Source: Pempheris klunzingeri (Eukaryota; Chordata; Actinopteri; Acropomatiformes; Pempheridae). Taken from it: a stretch of 64,000 nucleotides of DNA. This document shows positions 22,501-33,700 of this stretch, one piece after another (position 1 is the first letter of the stretch; each line of letters starts with the position of its first letter). Location of the stretch: positions 6,036,175-6,100,174 of the forward strand of contig NC_092031.1 in the NCBI RefSeq assembly GCF_042242105.1, in the 5' to 3' direction. The position numbers were made by a program, and so were the translations under genes. A model generated the notes under the pieces. The model had not been told where the DNA came from. It saw nothing but the letters and a program-made list of their open reading frames with translations, and searched no databases.

Positions 22501-25030
22501 GACACCTGAAAGATTACGGAGGGGTATAAGGATGGAATGAGGCAGGTGAGGAGATGGCAAATGTCTGATATGAACTAAGATTACATACTAGCCCACTTTA
22601 TTACTTGTTTTTATCCTGAGCTGCAAAAGCTGTGTTATTATGATAGTAGTGTGGACATCTCACTCACAGATTTCCAGCAGGAAGCATGGATTCAGTCCCT
22701 TTGTTTCCGGGGCTGCAGAGTGAGAAACTGCATTTAGTCAAGATTACAAAATGATATGTGTGAGACAGTGAGGTAGGTGAGCCAGAAAGGAAGCGATGGG
22801 GGGGTTGGGGAGGAGGAAGAGGGGAACAATATGTCACTTAGTGCTGTGGGATATATGTATGCAAGGGCAGGATGGCCTTCATCCCCTCCTACAGATGTTT
22901 GTCTCTGACAACACCAACTCCCACCCATTACACTCCTCTGCTGTTCCACATCGGTCGTATTTCCAGTCTGCACAGTGAAGGCAACGTGTGCGTTTGAGGG
23001 TAAAACCACTCCACCCTGCTCCACATGTAGCTTGAATGGTTGCGTTTGCACACTGAGAGAGGCTTTATGTGGTGTCAGCCGGCTAAAGTATGCAGCTATC
23101 TTACTGCTAGTTAATAAAAGTGGAACAGAAACAAGCCCATGAGCACCAAAATGATCCAGCAGGGCAACTGACTATGAGTGTTTGGATATCTATCAAGTTA
23201 GTTGTATTAAAGCTATATTGATAGATATCAGAAACAGAGAATTCCTTTAGTCACTAATCCAACATTTAAGTAAAATTGTCTTTAGATACTAGGTCCTTTG
23301 GTTCTGTGTTACTGCCATGGAGAAATGTATGCTGCGTTCATGGGTCTGTGTGAACTGCAATGCTACAAAATGGCTGTTACCGTGACAAGCTGTCTTTACA
23401 GCTGAGCCACGTCCAGCCTCCATCTTTGGTTCAGGGAGAACAAAGACCGACAGCCCTTCTGAGCCAAACAGGCAGTCTGGAGTCACTTTAAACTGACTTT
23501 TAAACACCAAGAAACATGCCAGAGCAAGTTATATCACTGAACAGCGTGTTATCTTTTATATTTATACCAAAATAGACTTTATTTTCTCGATGGAGGTGAC
23601 AGGGTACTAGAGGCAGTGAGGCTTCTTTGTTCTTCAAAAGTGGACAAAAATATGGAGGGGGCAAGCAATGTCGACAACGGAACCAAACGATTAATGCAGT
23701 GTCATTTTATTTCACAAAAAGCACCAAATTTGGGCTGTTTGTACGTAAAACATGATAATAAAAACGACCCTTGTTTGAAACGCCTAACAAACCAAAACTT
23801 AACCGTTGCTTCCAACGTGGAGGTTACAGATTAACGGTTTGATCAACGGAAATTTCGACTTTAGCTTCATTAAAAATGACGATAGAGCTGAAGTACCAAT
23901 GCTGACAAAAATGAGCCTTAAAAGTAGCACAAAAACGCCCGACACGCAGACGAAGAGCCAGTTTTTAGTCAGGAATGTGAAAATAACGCCAGGTTTTCCA
24001 GAAAATTTGAACATTTTGCCTGATTTTAAGCTCTAAATGAGCCTCCGCAGTCCGCCCTAGCATGCTTCAGCGCGGACTAAGCTAGTCCCCGCCGTAGTCT
24101 AGCTACTGGCGCTGAGCTGCACCGCCGTTGGTTTTGTAAGCCAGCTAATGTACAGCTTGCAAGTTTTATTTCCAAAAATAGACTGAATCGACAGAATGAT
24201 AATCGCATTCAAGCAGCACAAAACGCCCGTCGTCCAGCCTGTGACTGGTCGCCGCTGACGTGATCTTTCTTTCTCTGTCGGGGAGGCTTTCATTTGTCCT
24301 CCATGTGGCTCATCCGCAAGCTTGAAAAACGTCACATTTGTCTCGATTTGCCGAACCGACGCGTTTGAACCGGCGGGATAATGAGCTCCAGCCCGGGTAC
24401 CGCTCGGGTATCTTCCCCGGGGTACGGACCGCTTCTCATTTTAACCACCAACACCGGCCTGGTCTGGTTAGCTAGCCGCGGTGTCGACGACGCCTGTTTT
24501 GAAAACGTCGGCTAGAATCGGTGGAAAATGCCACAGGACGAAACCGCGCCGAGCCCATACATATTAATCCCGATTAGCAAAACATAAAGACGACTCAAAG
24601 AGGCGAACCCTTTACTCCTGTCTCACTCCTCTTGAAACCCAATATCTCCATTTGGCAACTTTTAATTTGCTCCCCCCTCCTTCTCCTCCTCCTCCTTCTC
24701 CCTCTCCCACTCATATATTTTTCTCACTGTCCCTGTTCTGTCTCGGATAGATTTTTCTCTCCGCTCAAACTCTCTTCCCTCCCTGAAGGAAGGGAGGAAG
24801 GAGGTTGTGTGTGTTTTTTCCTTGAAATTTTTATCACAAAATTATAATACACTCAAAGGGAAACTCACCGTCATGAAAAAGCAGTGCCTTGTCAACGGGG
24901 TTTCCTCGCCATCACCGCACGGGTCGCCGGGGCAGCGCACAGAGCGGAGCAGCAGCCTGAGCGGCGGCATGCAGCCCATCACATCCACACAGGAAGCACA
25001 CAAACAGAGAGAAAACACCGGCAAAAACAC
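22460..25030 (-). promoter_or_regulatory. bicral: bicral 5'UTR exons and upstream region (reverse strand)
   Basis: Upstream of the coding start, two non-coding exons can be proposed on the complement. One, 22712-22668, lies between a CTGCAG acceptor and a GTGAGTGAG donor. A GC-rich first exon ends at 24869 with donor GTGAGTTT. The ATG exon has its acceptor TTTCAG just above 22505. The first-exon start is unknown but lies at or above about 25000. GC- and CpG-rich DNA also extends across 24230-24560. The intron between (22713-24868) holds no other recognisable gene. Confidence 0.55.
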
Positions 25031-25495
25031 ATTTCTGCAGCGATTTGGGTCATAATTACGGCTTTCACTGGCCTTTATAAATTACACATAAATGTTATTA
25101 TATTCAGTCATCACCAGCAGTAGAGGGCGGGCCTCTGCTGCCACACCTTGACTCAGGTAGTTACCTGACAAATCCACTAATTTTTTTTATGCTCAGGCAT
25201 CAGAAGTTTATATATTGTTTTGGCATAAATCGCTCTCATTGTGCACATTAGCTTTTTAATTATGACATCTTTGTGTTTTTCTTCCTCATATGCCACTACA
25301 GAGTATATTTAAATATAGATGTAATAATTTATATGATACTGTAATGCATCAGAGTTGTTGTTTTTTAAAGGGTTACCATAGTTCCCCTGACCCTATCTTA
25401 AGCAACAGGTTAAGAAAAAATATTTTTATTTGATTTTGCCATAAATGCACCCAACACACATGTCCAGATACAGGCGACACAAAAACAGGGGGAAT
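24997..25495. repeat. Tandem duplicated unit, copy A
   Basis: Copy A of a roughly 0.5 kb sequence that recurs at 25523-26041. Shared landmarks include ACACATTTCT, GATTTGGGTCATAATTAC, CTTTCACTGGCCTTTATAAA, GTAGAGG...GCGGGCCTCTG and an identical 37-base AT-rich stretch at 25408-25444. Copies differ by substitutions and small indels, so the duplication is not recent. Copy A begins inside the proposed bicral first exon. Confidence 0.88.
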
Positions 25496-25522
25496 TAAAC
25501 AAACTATAAAACTATAAAGAAC

Positions 25523-26041
25523 ACACAAACAAACAGTGAAAAAACACCAATAAAAACACATTTCTACAACGATTTGGGTCATAATTACTGCTTTCACTGG
25601 CCTTTATAAATTACACATAAATGTTGTTATATTCAGCAGTAGAGGGGGCGGGCCTCTGATGCCACACCTTGACGTTGCTCAGGTAGTTACCTGGCAAATC
25701 CACACATTTTTTTATGCTCAGGCATTAAAAGTTTATATACTGTTTTGGCTTAAATCGCTCTCGTTGTGCTCATTAGCTTTTTAATTATGACATCTCACTT
25801 TGTGTCTTTCTCCCTCTTATGTGCCACTGCAGACTATATTTAAATATAGATATAACAATTCATATGATACAGTAATAAATCAAACAGAGTTGAAAAAAAA
25901 TAAAGAAAAAAGGGTACCATAGTTCCCCAGACCGTATCTTAAGAGACAGGTTAAGAAAAAATATTTTTATTTGATTTTGCCATAAACCAAAATACACATA
26001 ACACACATGTTCAGATGTAGGCGAGACAAAATCAGGGGGAA
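25523..26041. repeat. Tandem duplicated unit, copy B
   Basis: Copy B of the duplication. Its AT-rich block at 25948-25984 is identical to 25408-25444 of copy A, giving a period of about 530-540 bases. It lies in the bicral-tbcc divergent intergenic region. The two reverse-strand reading frames in the copies resemble each other only because of the duplication and are not thought to be coding. Confidence 0.88.
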
Positions 26042-26062
26042 ATACATACACTAATATCAGAA

Positions 26063-26105
26063 TCAGAATTCCTTTAATAATCCCCTGGGGGAAATTGCTC
26101 CAAAA
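26063..26105 (+). repeat. Fish LINE/SINE-tail-like repeat fragment
   Basis: CAGAATCAGAATTCCTTTA followed by ATCCCC...GGGGGAAATTG resembles a 3' tail motif shared by many teleost retroposons. Only this short piece is present. Confidence 0.5.
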
Positions 26106-26759
26106 AGAATAAGAATAAACTTCAAACACAAAAGTAAAAATATAAATATATAAAAGTATGTATATTATAAGTAATATAATACCAGCAAAGATTTCTGTGC
26201 CTGTTCTCTCTCAGTAAAAGAAAGATGTGTCATGTCTCCATATGAATTACGCAAAATACAAATAGTAATCTGCACGATCAAAAACATTAAATGCATTCAC
26301 TCATCTTTACCTGTTTGTTTGTTTTTTACTTTTAACATCATGTAATAAATTGTGCTCAATGTTGTCTTCCACTCATTAAAACGACCTTTATCCAAAACAG
26401 CACTATACTTAATATTACCCATAAAAACCTGCAAATATTCCAGCGCCTTGCTATGCATGCATTTATACATATGTGCTCCTGTTAAATAGGAATTGGTAGC
26501 ATTTTAAATCTAACATATATTTGACTGTAGTGATAGAAATTGCAGTCAACTCTTGATTGTACATTTACTGCAACATTTAAAAAAAAACAAAAAACTTTCT
26601 CTTACAAAGTAAAGCTATCTCACCAATTTCTAGACGCAGTCTGATTAAGTAATTTATTTTCATTTGTTAGTTACGAGGGCCTGAATAAAAGTTGGTTTTT
26701 ATTAGATTTTTACTATTAATTTACACTTTTTCACATTTCACTGTCCAGATGGTTTACTG

Positions 26760-26872
26760 CCATGACACTCCAGTACAATAGGTGGCGGTATGCAGCGTGA
26801 ACTTAACTGACATGAACCACGAAGAAGAAAGCGTGACGTCACCACTTCCGCATTAGCCGGCACAGCAACAAC
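26760..26872 (+). promoter_or_regulatory. tbcc: tbcc core promoter with CRE and ETS sites
   Basis: A full palindromic CRE, TGACGTCA, is at 26834-26841 and an ETS-type site, ACTTCCG, at 26844-26850, within 40 bases of the tbcc start codon. Just upstream, CACTCCAGTACAATAGGTGG followed by CGGTATGCAG and then CACGAAGAAGAAAG resembles a repeat often found in fish genomes. The arrangement suggests a TATA-less housekeeping promoter; function is inferred. Confidence 0.55.
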
Positions 26873-27904
26873 ATGGACGGGGCGGCTGAAATTAGCGAAG
26901 GAACCGGGTTTACCTGCGAAAGCGGCTCCACCAGGATACAAGAGCGACTTCAGAGGCGGCACCAGACGAGGATAGAGGACGCCGAGCGGAGGAAGGAAGC
27001 CAAAGAGAGCCAGTCTGTGGCGGAGGAAAAGGGCGAGTATTTCTTTGGCACTTTCAACACCGAGCGGGCGTCTATCGAGGAGCTGCTGTGCGGCTGCTCC
27101 GGAGCTGACCGGGCTGTGTTGACCCAAAAGCTGGAGGAGGCCACGGCCAAAACACTCCAGCTGCAAAAGTTTCTTAATGACAGCATGTTGTTTCTAACGC
27201 AGTACGACCTGAGACAGGCCCAGGCTGCTCTCCAGAAGCTCCAGACCTCCATCGCAGAGCTCAGAGAGGAGGGTCTGCCCAAGAAGAAGTTCGCCTTTCG
27301 AGCTCGCACTAAAGCAGCAGATAAAGCTTCAGCTGCACCGGTGTCAGACACGCCCTCACCCGCAGAGCCTGGCAGCATCAAGGTGGATGGAGCTGCAGCC
27401 TCCGAGCAGTGCGGCTTCTCCAATGTGAACAATGCGCGCCTGACAAAGACAGCAGAGGAGATCCACAAACAAGACGTGCTGTTGACTCACCTGACCAACT
27501 GCAAGGTCCGTCTGTTCGGCTCCCCCAGCACGCTGCACCTGAAACACATCGACAGCTGTGAGATCCTGTGCGGACCCGTGTCCAGCTCGGTATTCGTGGA
27601 TCAGTGTAGAAACAGCACTCTGGCCTTCCCGTGTCAGCAGCTGCGGACACACAACACCGTGGACACACAGGTGTATGTGCACGTCACCAGCCGGGCCATC
27701 ATAGAGGACTGTCATGGAGTGAGCTTCGCCCCTTTCTCCTGGTCTTATCCCACCCTGGAGGAGGACTTCACTGTGTCTGGCCTGGACCAGGATCGAAACA
27801 ACTGGAGCCAGGTGGACGACTTCAACTGGCTGGCTGCAGGAACCCCTTCGCCTAACTGGACTGTCGTTCCAGAAGCAGACAGGAAAACTAACTGGGACCC
27901 TTAG
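26873..27904 (+). CDS. tbcc: Tubulin-folding cofactor C
   Basis: Single-exon frame of 343 residues (human TBCC is about 346). Family role: with cofactors D and E it triggers GTP hydrolysis by beta-tubulin and releases folded alpha/beta heterodimers in the cytosol. Residues about 25-130 are charged and helical (ERLQRRHQTRIEDAERRKEA), fitting the N-terminal spectrin-like domain. The C-terminal half is a cofactor-C/CARP beta-helix with the motifs SPSTLHLKHID, GPVSSSVFVDQC and FPCQQLRTHN. Arg258 in CQQLR aligns with the catalytic arginine finger of TBCC, equivalent to Arg118 of RP2. It ends with the conserved WSQVDDFNWL. It is divergent from bicral and followed by prph2 on the same strand, the arrangement I recall for the human locus. 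Confidence 0.96.
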   Translation: MDGAAEISEGTGFTCESGSTRIQERLQRRHQTRIEDAERRKEAKESQSVAEEKGEYFFGTFNTERASIEELLCGCSGADRAVLTQKLEEATAKTLQLQKFLNDSMLFLTQYDLRQAQAALQKLQTSIAELREEGLPKKKFAFRARTKAADKASAAPVSDTPSPAEPGSIKVDGAAASEQCGFSNVNNARLTKTAEEIHKQDVLLTHLTNCKVRLFGSPSTLHLKHIDSCEILCGPVSSSVFVDQCRNSTLAFPCQQLRTHNTVDTQVYVHVTSRAIIEDCHGVSFAPFSWSYPTLEEDFTVSGLDQDRNNWSQVDDFNWLAAGTPSPNWTVVPEADRKTNWDP

Positions 27905-30771
27905 AATTAATTAAATGCTTTCACGCCAAATACACATGTATAATCTTGCACTCACTGATTGTGCTGTGAAACAGGATGGTTTGTATGAGAGAGTTAAAGC
28001 CGCATCAAGATCTTAATATAAAAATCAACCTGTTTTATTGGCCCAAATCACAGAAGAGCATCACGTCTCAGCCCAGACGGTGCATCCACTCTGGTTTGCT
28101 TGTGCTAGCCAACAATTGAAAATAAAGGAAAACATGCAAAACTTCTAAAAGTAGTGGCTGGACGCTCCGACAAATTCAAATCAGCCTTATCACTTATCAG
28201 TGATATATTTACAGGATTTCAGCCACCTAGAAATCACAATAGAAAAACGCCACAGATGTTGCGTATGATAGGTAACTAGGGTTGCAACTAATAATAACTT
28301 TCAGCTTTTCTTAACTTGCAGATTAATTTCAACCAGTCACCAATAAAATGTTAATCTCATTCTCCTAAAGATATTTACTTTGATGTCATATAAGACAAAG
28401 AAAAGCAGGAAATCCTCCCAAATGAAGAGTTTAAACACAAGGTGATTGGTGTTTGGCTGAGATGATTTGCCTCATCAAAATAGTTTCAGAATAAGCTTCA
28501 GTCTCAAAAGTTCAGTATTGTTTGGGCTCTAATTCCTGATCAGTAATGTGCCTGTATGATCAAAATGTAAAAATACTCCATTTATCCGACATAAAGAATT
28601 TAGATGGAGGTATGACTGGAGTGATGGTGCATATGAAGGCATATTCACTCAATTACCTGTACACCCAAATCACCTTTATTGACAGGAACTAATAAAAGAA
28701 GGAAATATGAGTCATTGTTGCTGAGCACTTTTTACATTCAAAAGATCTTTTCACTAAGTAATATTTGTGATTTTCCTTTACCCAGGTATGTGCAGTGGTA
28801 TAAAATCATGCTTCATTGTAGTGGATTTTGATAAATTGATAATTGGCTTGAGTAAAGGACAAGTAAAGAGCCCTGTGTTAACATTATGTGCCTTTTTGCT
28901 GCCTGCTGGTAACCATGAACAGCACCTAAAGTCTGCAGTGGCACTCTGATCGTACAGAATGTAACTGAATGTAGTCTGTAAACACAAAAAAAGCAACTTT
29001 CACTGACAAAAGAAATAAAGAGTCTTTTTTCTCAATAACACAGAGCCTTTGTTTCTTTAATTAATTTGAATTAATAAATTAATATAAAGTAGATCAAGAA
29101 TGCACTTCACACAATTTTGAATAACACTACAAAAAGTAATGAATACCATTTAACATAAATGATTTAATCAATATAAAGACTGTTTAAATGTTCTACATGG
29201 AGTTAGTTAACTTCTTAACACTTTACAACTCTCCCTATTTAGCATTTAAAGGCAGTAGATAAACACTTAATGGTTGATAACATACTATACTATACTATAT
29301 ATATATACTATAACTCCTGTGACTATAAAAAGGTGCACACACAGTTCTAATAATACAAACTATGTCTTTAATAGGAAAAACTGTCATCGTGACATCAGAC
29401 AAAAGAGACAAGACGAGGCAAGACTTTTACATGGCAATAAGGAAAGATAAGACAAAGCATTAGCAGTATTGGCATTAGTCTCTATTGTGTGATAGAAAAA
29501 AAACAAGGCAAGTATGTGAGGACAGGCAGCATGATTTTAGCAATAAATAGCATGATTTTAAAGACATGCAAACAGGTATAAAAGGTCATTAAAATACAGA
29601 GACGGTCTGTATAAAAGATGTATTGAAAGAGGCACAAGGAGGCTGTGCATTCAATACTCTTAATAGCATTTGGCAGGAACAACAACTGTCTGACTGAGAG
29701 GTTGCAGCAAGCAAAACAACAGCTCTTGAGTCCAGTCACAGTGAAGTTCGAGTTAGAAAAGGAGCCATTCAGGGAGTAGTCTGTCTTTGGCCAGCATAAG
29801 TATCTGGCTCATGTTCCTTCCAAACACAGTGTTGACTCGAACTGTTAAGACAGCAAGTGACAATAAGACAACAAGACAAGTGAGAGTATTTAAATTAATT
29901 AATTAGCTTGCAAGATGAAGGTTTTTCCGACTATCTTATGTCCATATTTATTGACGTGTGACCATATGTTTTATACACCCAGTTTGTTTTTGTTTTTATT
30001 CAGTCATACTAGAGGGATGGTATGTGACCCTGAAGCCCTTTGTTTTCTTTGAATGGGTTACTGGGGCTTGAGTAGCAAGGCCTATTTTCTCCCCTGTTAA
30101 CACATCCTGTTTGGTGTGAACTTGTGGACCCCTACCTGTCAATGGGCATACTCCATTATTAGCTTGTCACGTCCATGGTCGTTGTCAGCCTTCAGGTGAT
30201 GCCATTACAGCTCCTGGTGTGTTCGATCAAGGCGACCATGACCACGTGAACGCTCAAACCAATTATGGCCCCTGACAGCGGCTTACGATCAGGCTCATCT
30301 TGTGTAGAGGGATTTCTGCAAATTGGATCAGGCTGCTTACAGGGGCTTAGCATGACGTACTGCAACTTTGAGTTTAATCATGAGGATCCTCGGCAATCCT
30401 CCACCTCTCCAGGAGAACGGGACATCACGATTAGCCTCACCTGAGTGTTAAGGAAGAAAAAACGGGGAAATAAAGCCTTATGAAATTTGAAGTTTCTGCC
30501 ACAATGGGAGAAGAGATAGTTTTGGAGAAATAACGCTCCTGTGCTGCTTCCGTTTCCTCCTGGGTTCTTCATTTCTACTCTTTTGCTGTGGGATGGATTA
30601 CAGGCTGAGCTGACTCTCCTGTCCTGTTGGACCAGCCAGAGGAGACCCTGATAGGAAAGAGACAGGGAACTGAAGGCTTAAGAACACTTACCTGAACTAA
30701 GGGGTTCCTGCTGTTGTCGTTTATCATTTGATTCTCCTCTCCACAGGCAAGGAAATACCACAGGTTGAACG
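27905..30771 (+). other. tbcc 3'UTR and tbcc-prph2 intergenic region
   Basis: AATAAA at 28121-28126 probably ends the tbcc transcript. About 28262-28530 resembles the fish 'GGCTGCAACTAA' dispersed repeat (here GGGTTGCAACTAATAATAAC). The remainder is AT-rich with no supportable gene. Near the right end, an acceptor-like CTCCACAG at about 30747 precedes the prph2 start by 25 bases, hinting at an upstream non-coding prph2 exon. Confidence 0.45.
30595..30600 (+). promoter_or_regulatory. prph2: OTX/CRX-type GGATTA motif upstream of prph2
   Basis: GGATTA lies 172 bases upstream of the prph2 start codon. CRX and OTX2 bind such sites in photoreceptor genes, so it is a plausible element, but a six-base match alone is weak. 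Confidence 0.25.
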
Positions 30772-33700
30772 ATGGCTTTGATGTTGGTCAAGTTTGATCT
30801 GAAGAAGCGAGTGAAGCTCGCTCAGACGGTCTGGTTCATGTACTGGTTCGCTGTGATGGCCGGCGTGCTGGTCTTCAGCATGGGCCTGTTCTTTAAGATC
30901 GAGCTGCGAAAGCGCTCAGAACTTATGGACAACAACGAGAGCCACTTCTTACCCAACCTGCTCATATTAATGGGTCTAATAACCTGCGGCATCAACGCCT
31001 TTGGAGGCAAAGTCTGCTACGACTCGCTGGACCCTGCCAAGTTTGTAAAGTGGAAGCCCATGTTGAAGACCTTCCTGGTGTTCTGTGTGGTTTTCAACGC
31101 CCTGCTGCTGCTGACGGCTCTGCTGTGCTTCCTGATGAGGATCCCCCTGCAGTTCACCCTAGCCGAGGGGCTGAGGAACGGCATGAAGTTCTACAAGGAC
31201 ACGGACACACCGGGACGCTGCTACATGAAGAGGACCCTGGATCTGATGCAGATGGAGTTTCGTTGCTGTGGAAATGACAACTACAGAGATTGGTTTGAGA
31301 TACAGTGGGTTAGCAACCGCTACCTGGACTTCAGCGCAAAGGAAGTCAAAGAGTAAGTGACAATGTTACAAACTAAATCCCTCATGATGACCTTTAAAAG
31401 ATAGAGATCGTTATTGTGTGACGTGGCAGTGAATTGGCTCAAAGTGATTGTCACTGAATCTGAGTGCATCAAGGTGGAGGCCCGTCCTTTAGGGGTTGCC
31501 AGGTAGAGTTCAGTGTAAGTGGTTTTCAGGTGAAGGTAGGTCAGAGCAGGTGTATTATTCACTTTCATCCACTAAGGACCCTGAGGATTACCATCAGAGA
31601 AATTGTGACAGAAATAGGTTGCAATGGGGACGTAGCACTGGGGGCTTCGAGGGCGGAGGAGGTTACTAGGCAGTTTTATGGATAAAGTTGGGAGGAGGGG
31701 CTTTGGAGATTAGGTACTGAAAAAGATACACAAGGTCAAAAAGATATGAGGGGTTAAAAGTACACTGGTTCAGTCCAGTGATATGTGTTGTTTTTGAGAC
31801 AACTTGTTTATATCTTCACAGACTTTGAGCAAGAAGTGCTGGTTAGCTTTGTGCAGAAGGTAGTTTTGAGCATTGGTGCATAATTAGTGTTTAATCTCGA
31901 GGATTACAGCGTCCATGTCCTTCAAGAATCAGTGTCCTTTCCAATCAGCAGACGACCTGGCAACACTCCAGGGACACCTTCCAGTAAAACAATTTGTAGC
32001 TGGAGTTTTAAAATCAGCGTAAACAGAGGCGGCCTGATTACAAAATAGTAACATAGAGATGAAAACTCTTACGGTTCCATCACAGGCCTATGATAGTAAT
32101 CATGGAAGAGGCCTCTAGTGATGGCTTAATTTAAAGATTCCTTTTAAAAGTTTTTCCAAGTCCTTCCTTTAATATCCTTAAAAATGAGAACAACCATCAG
32201 ACTAATCGATAATACCTTGATAAGTTTTCAGAACTTTCCTTTATAGAGTAGTTTTTCCTGTATGTTCAGTAGAACTGACCAATGTGTTATCTGGGACAAC
32301 ATTTTGGTCTTTATTAGGCGCTTCTAGGAATCACTGATCCATATCTGACCCTCTCAGATCGTAAATGATCCGATCAAACATATCTTTCCACTGACCTACT
32401 ACTATCAATCACGGCCAAACACTAACACAAATATGCAGTTTCATCTCATTAACTTGCAAACATTCAGGTTTCATGTGTATTGTACTGTTGTGATGTGTAG
32501 GCCTGTGTAATAGGGATGGTATCAATAAGAACAATCACTGGTGTTTTGCTGCTTTTCTCTATTACAGAGACATTGATTTAACACTTTTTATTGTTGAGTT
32601 AACAGCTTATGGTGTTGTATTAGAGTGCCAAACAGTGTTAAGTACAATACCAAGAACACGAAGGCCTCAAAAACTTTCCTTCTGTGCTTATTAGCCAAAT
32701 TCAATTAGATTGTATTCAGTAATAAAAGGATGAAATGCCCAGTGTACAACAATAAATATCACACCTAATAGTTATTTTGGTAGAAGATTAGCCCACATAT
32801 ACTACAAATGTTGCGTGGAAAGTTCCTGACCTTTAATCTCACCTAACTTTCACCTCCAACCCATCATAACATGACACTAACGTGACAAAATCCTCTTAGC
32901 CGCATTGGGAGCAACGTGGATAGCCAGTACCTGATGGATGGAGTCCCGTTCAGCTGCTGTAACCCCAGCTCCCCCAGACCCTGCATCCAGTACCAGATGA
33001 CCAACAACTCTGCCCACTACAGCTACGACCACTACACAGAGGAGCTCAACGTGTGGAAGCGCGGCTGCAATGAAGCCTTGCTGTCCTACTATGGAGGCAT
33101 GATGAACACCATCGGAATCCTGGTGGTGCTGGTCACTATGCTGGAGGTCAGGGCCAGTGACACATCAACACAAATACTCACACAAATGTGATGATTCGCC
33201 ACTTCAGTTCACCTCATGTTTTTATTTTTAAAAAATGTTAAGTTTTGTTACAAAACATATACCATAACTTAGTCATGATCAGGACTGTCTCATCCACTGT
33301 GTGGGAGACAAACCTGCTGCACTTTAATGGAGGTGGGGACGTTAACCAGACAGGATTTGGCAAAATCAACCACTAATTCTTCATCTTTAAAGTGTTTTTT
33401 CTGGTAAAAATAGAGTTAGAAAACACTGCTGATAAAGCACAAATCTCAAATCTGTATCACCTGTCTGAGTAAGTTTTCTAGTGTGGAATCTTCTTCACTC
33501 CACTGCATGAAGTCATAACGGGCACATTACTGCCCCCTGAGGCCAGAGGGTGGAAAACACCCTCTGTTACTTCGGTCTGTTGGTGAATTGGTGTAGTGGG
33601 TGTTTCTCCCCCTAACTGCCACAATGAGCCCCTTTCACACTTAAATATAAAAATATATGCATTATTGGAAGTGCTTTCAACAGTAATTTTTGATTTTACA

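Noticed and set aside
25373-26129. Two similar reverse-strand frames (74 and 89 codons) that resemble each other
   Set aside because: Their similarity comes from the tandem DNA duplication; both contain many AT-rich codons and neither resembles a known family.
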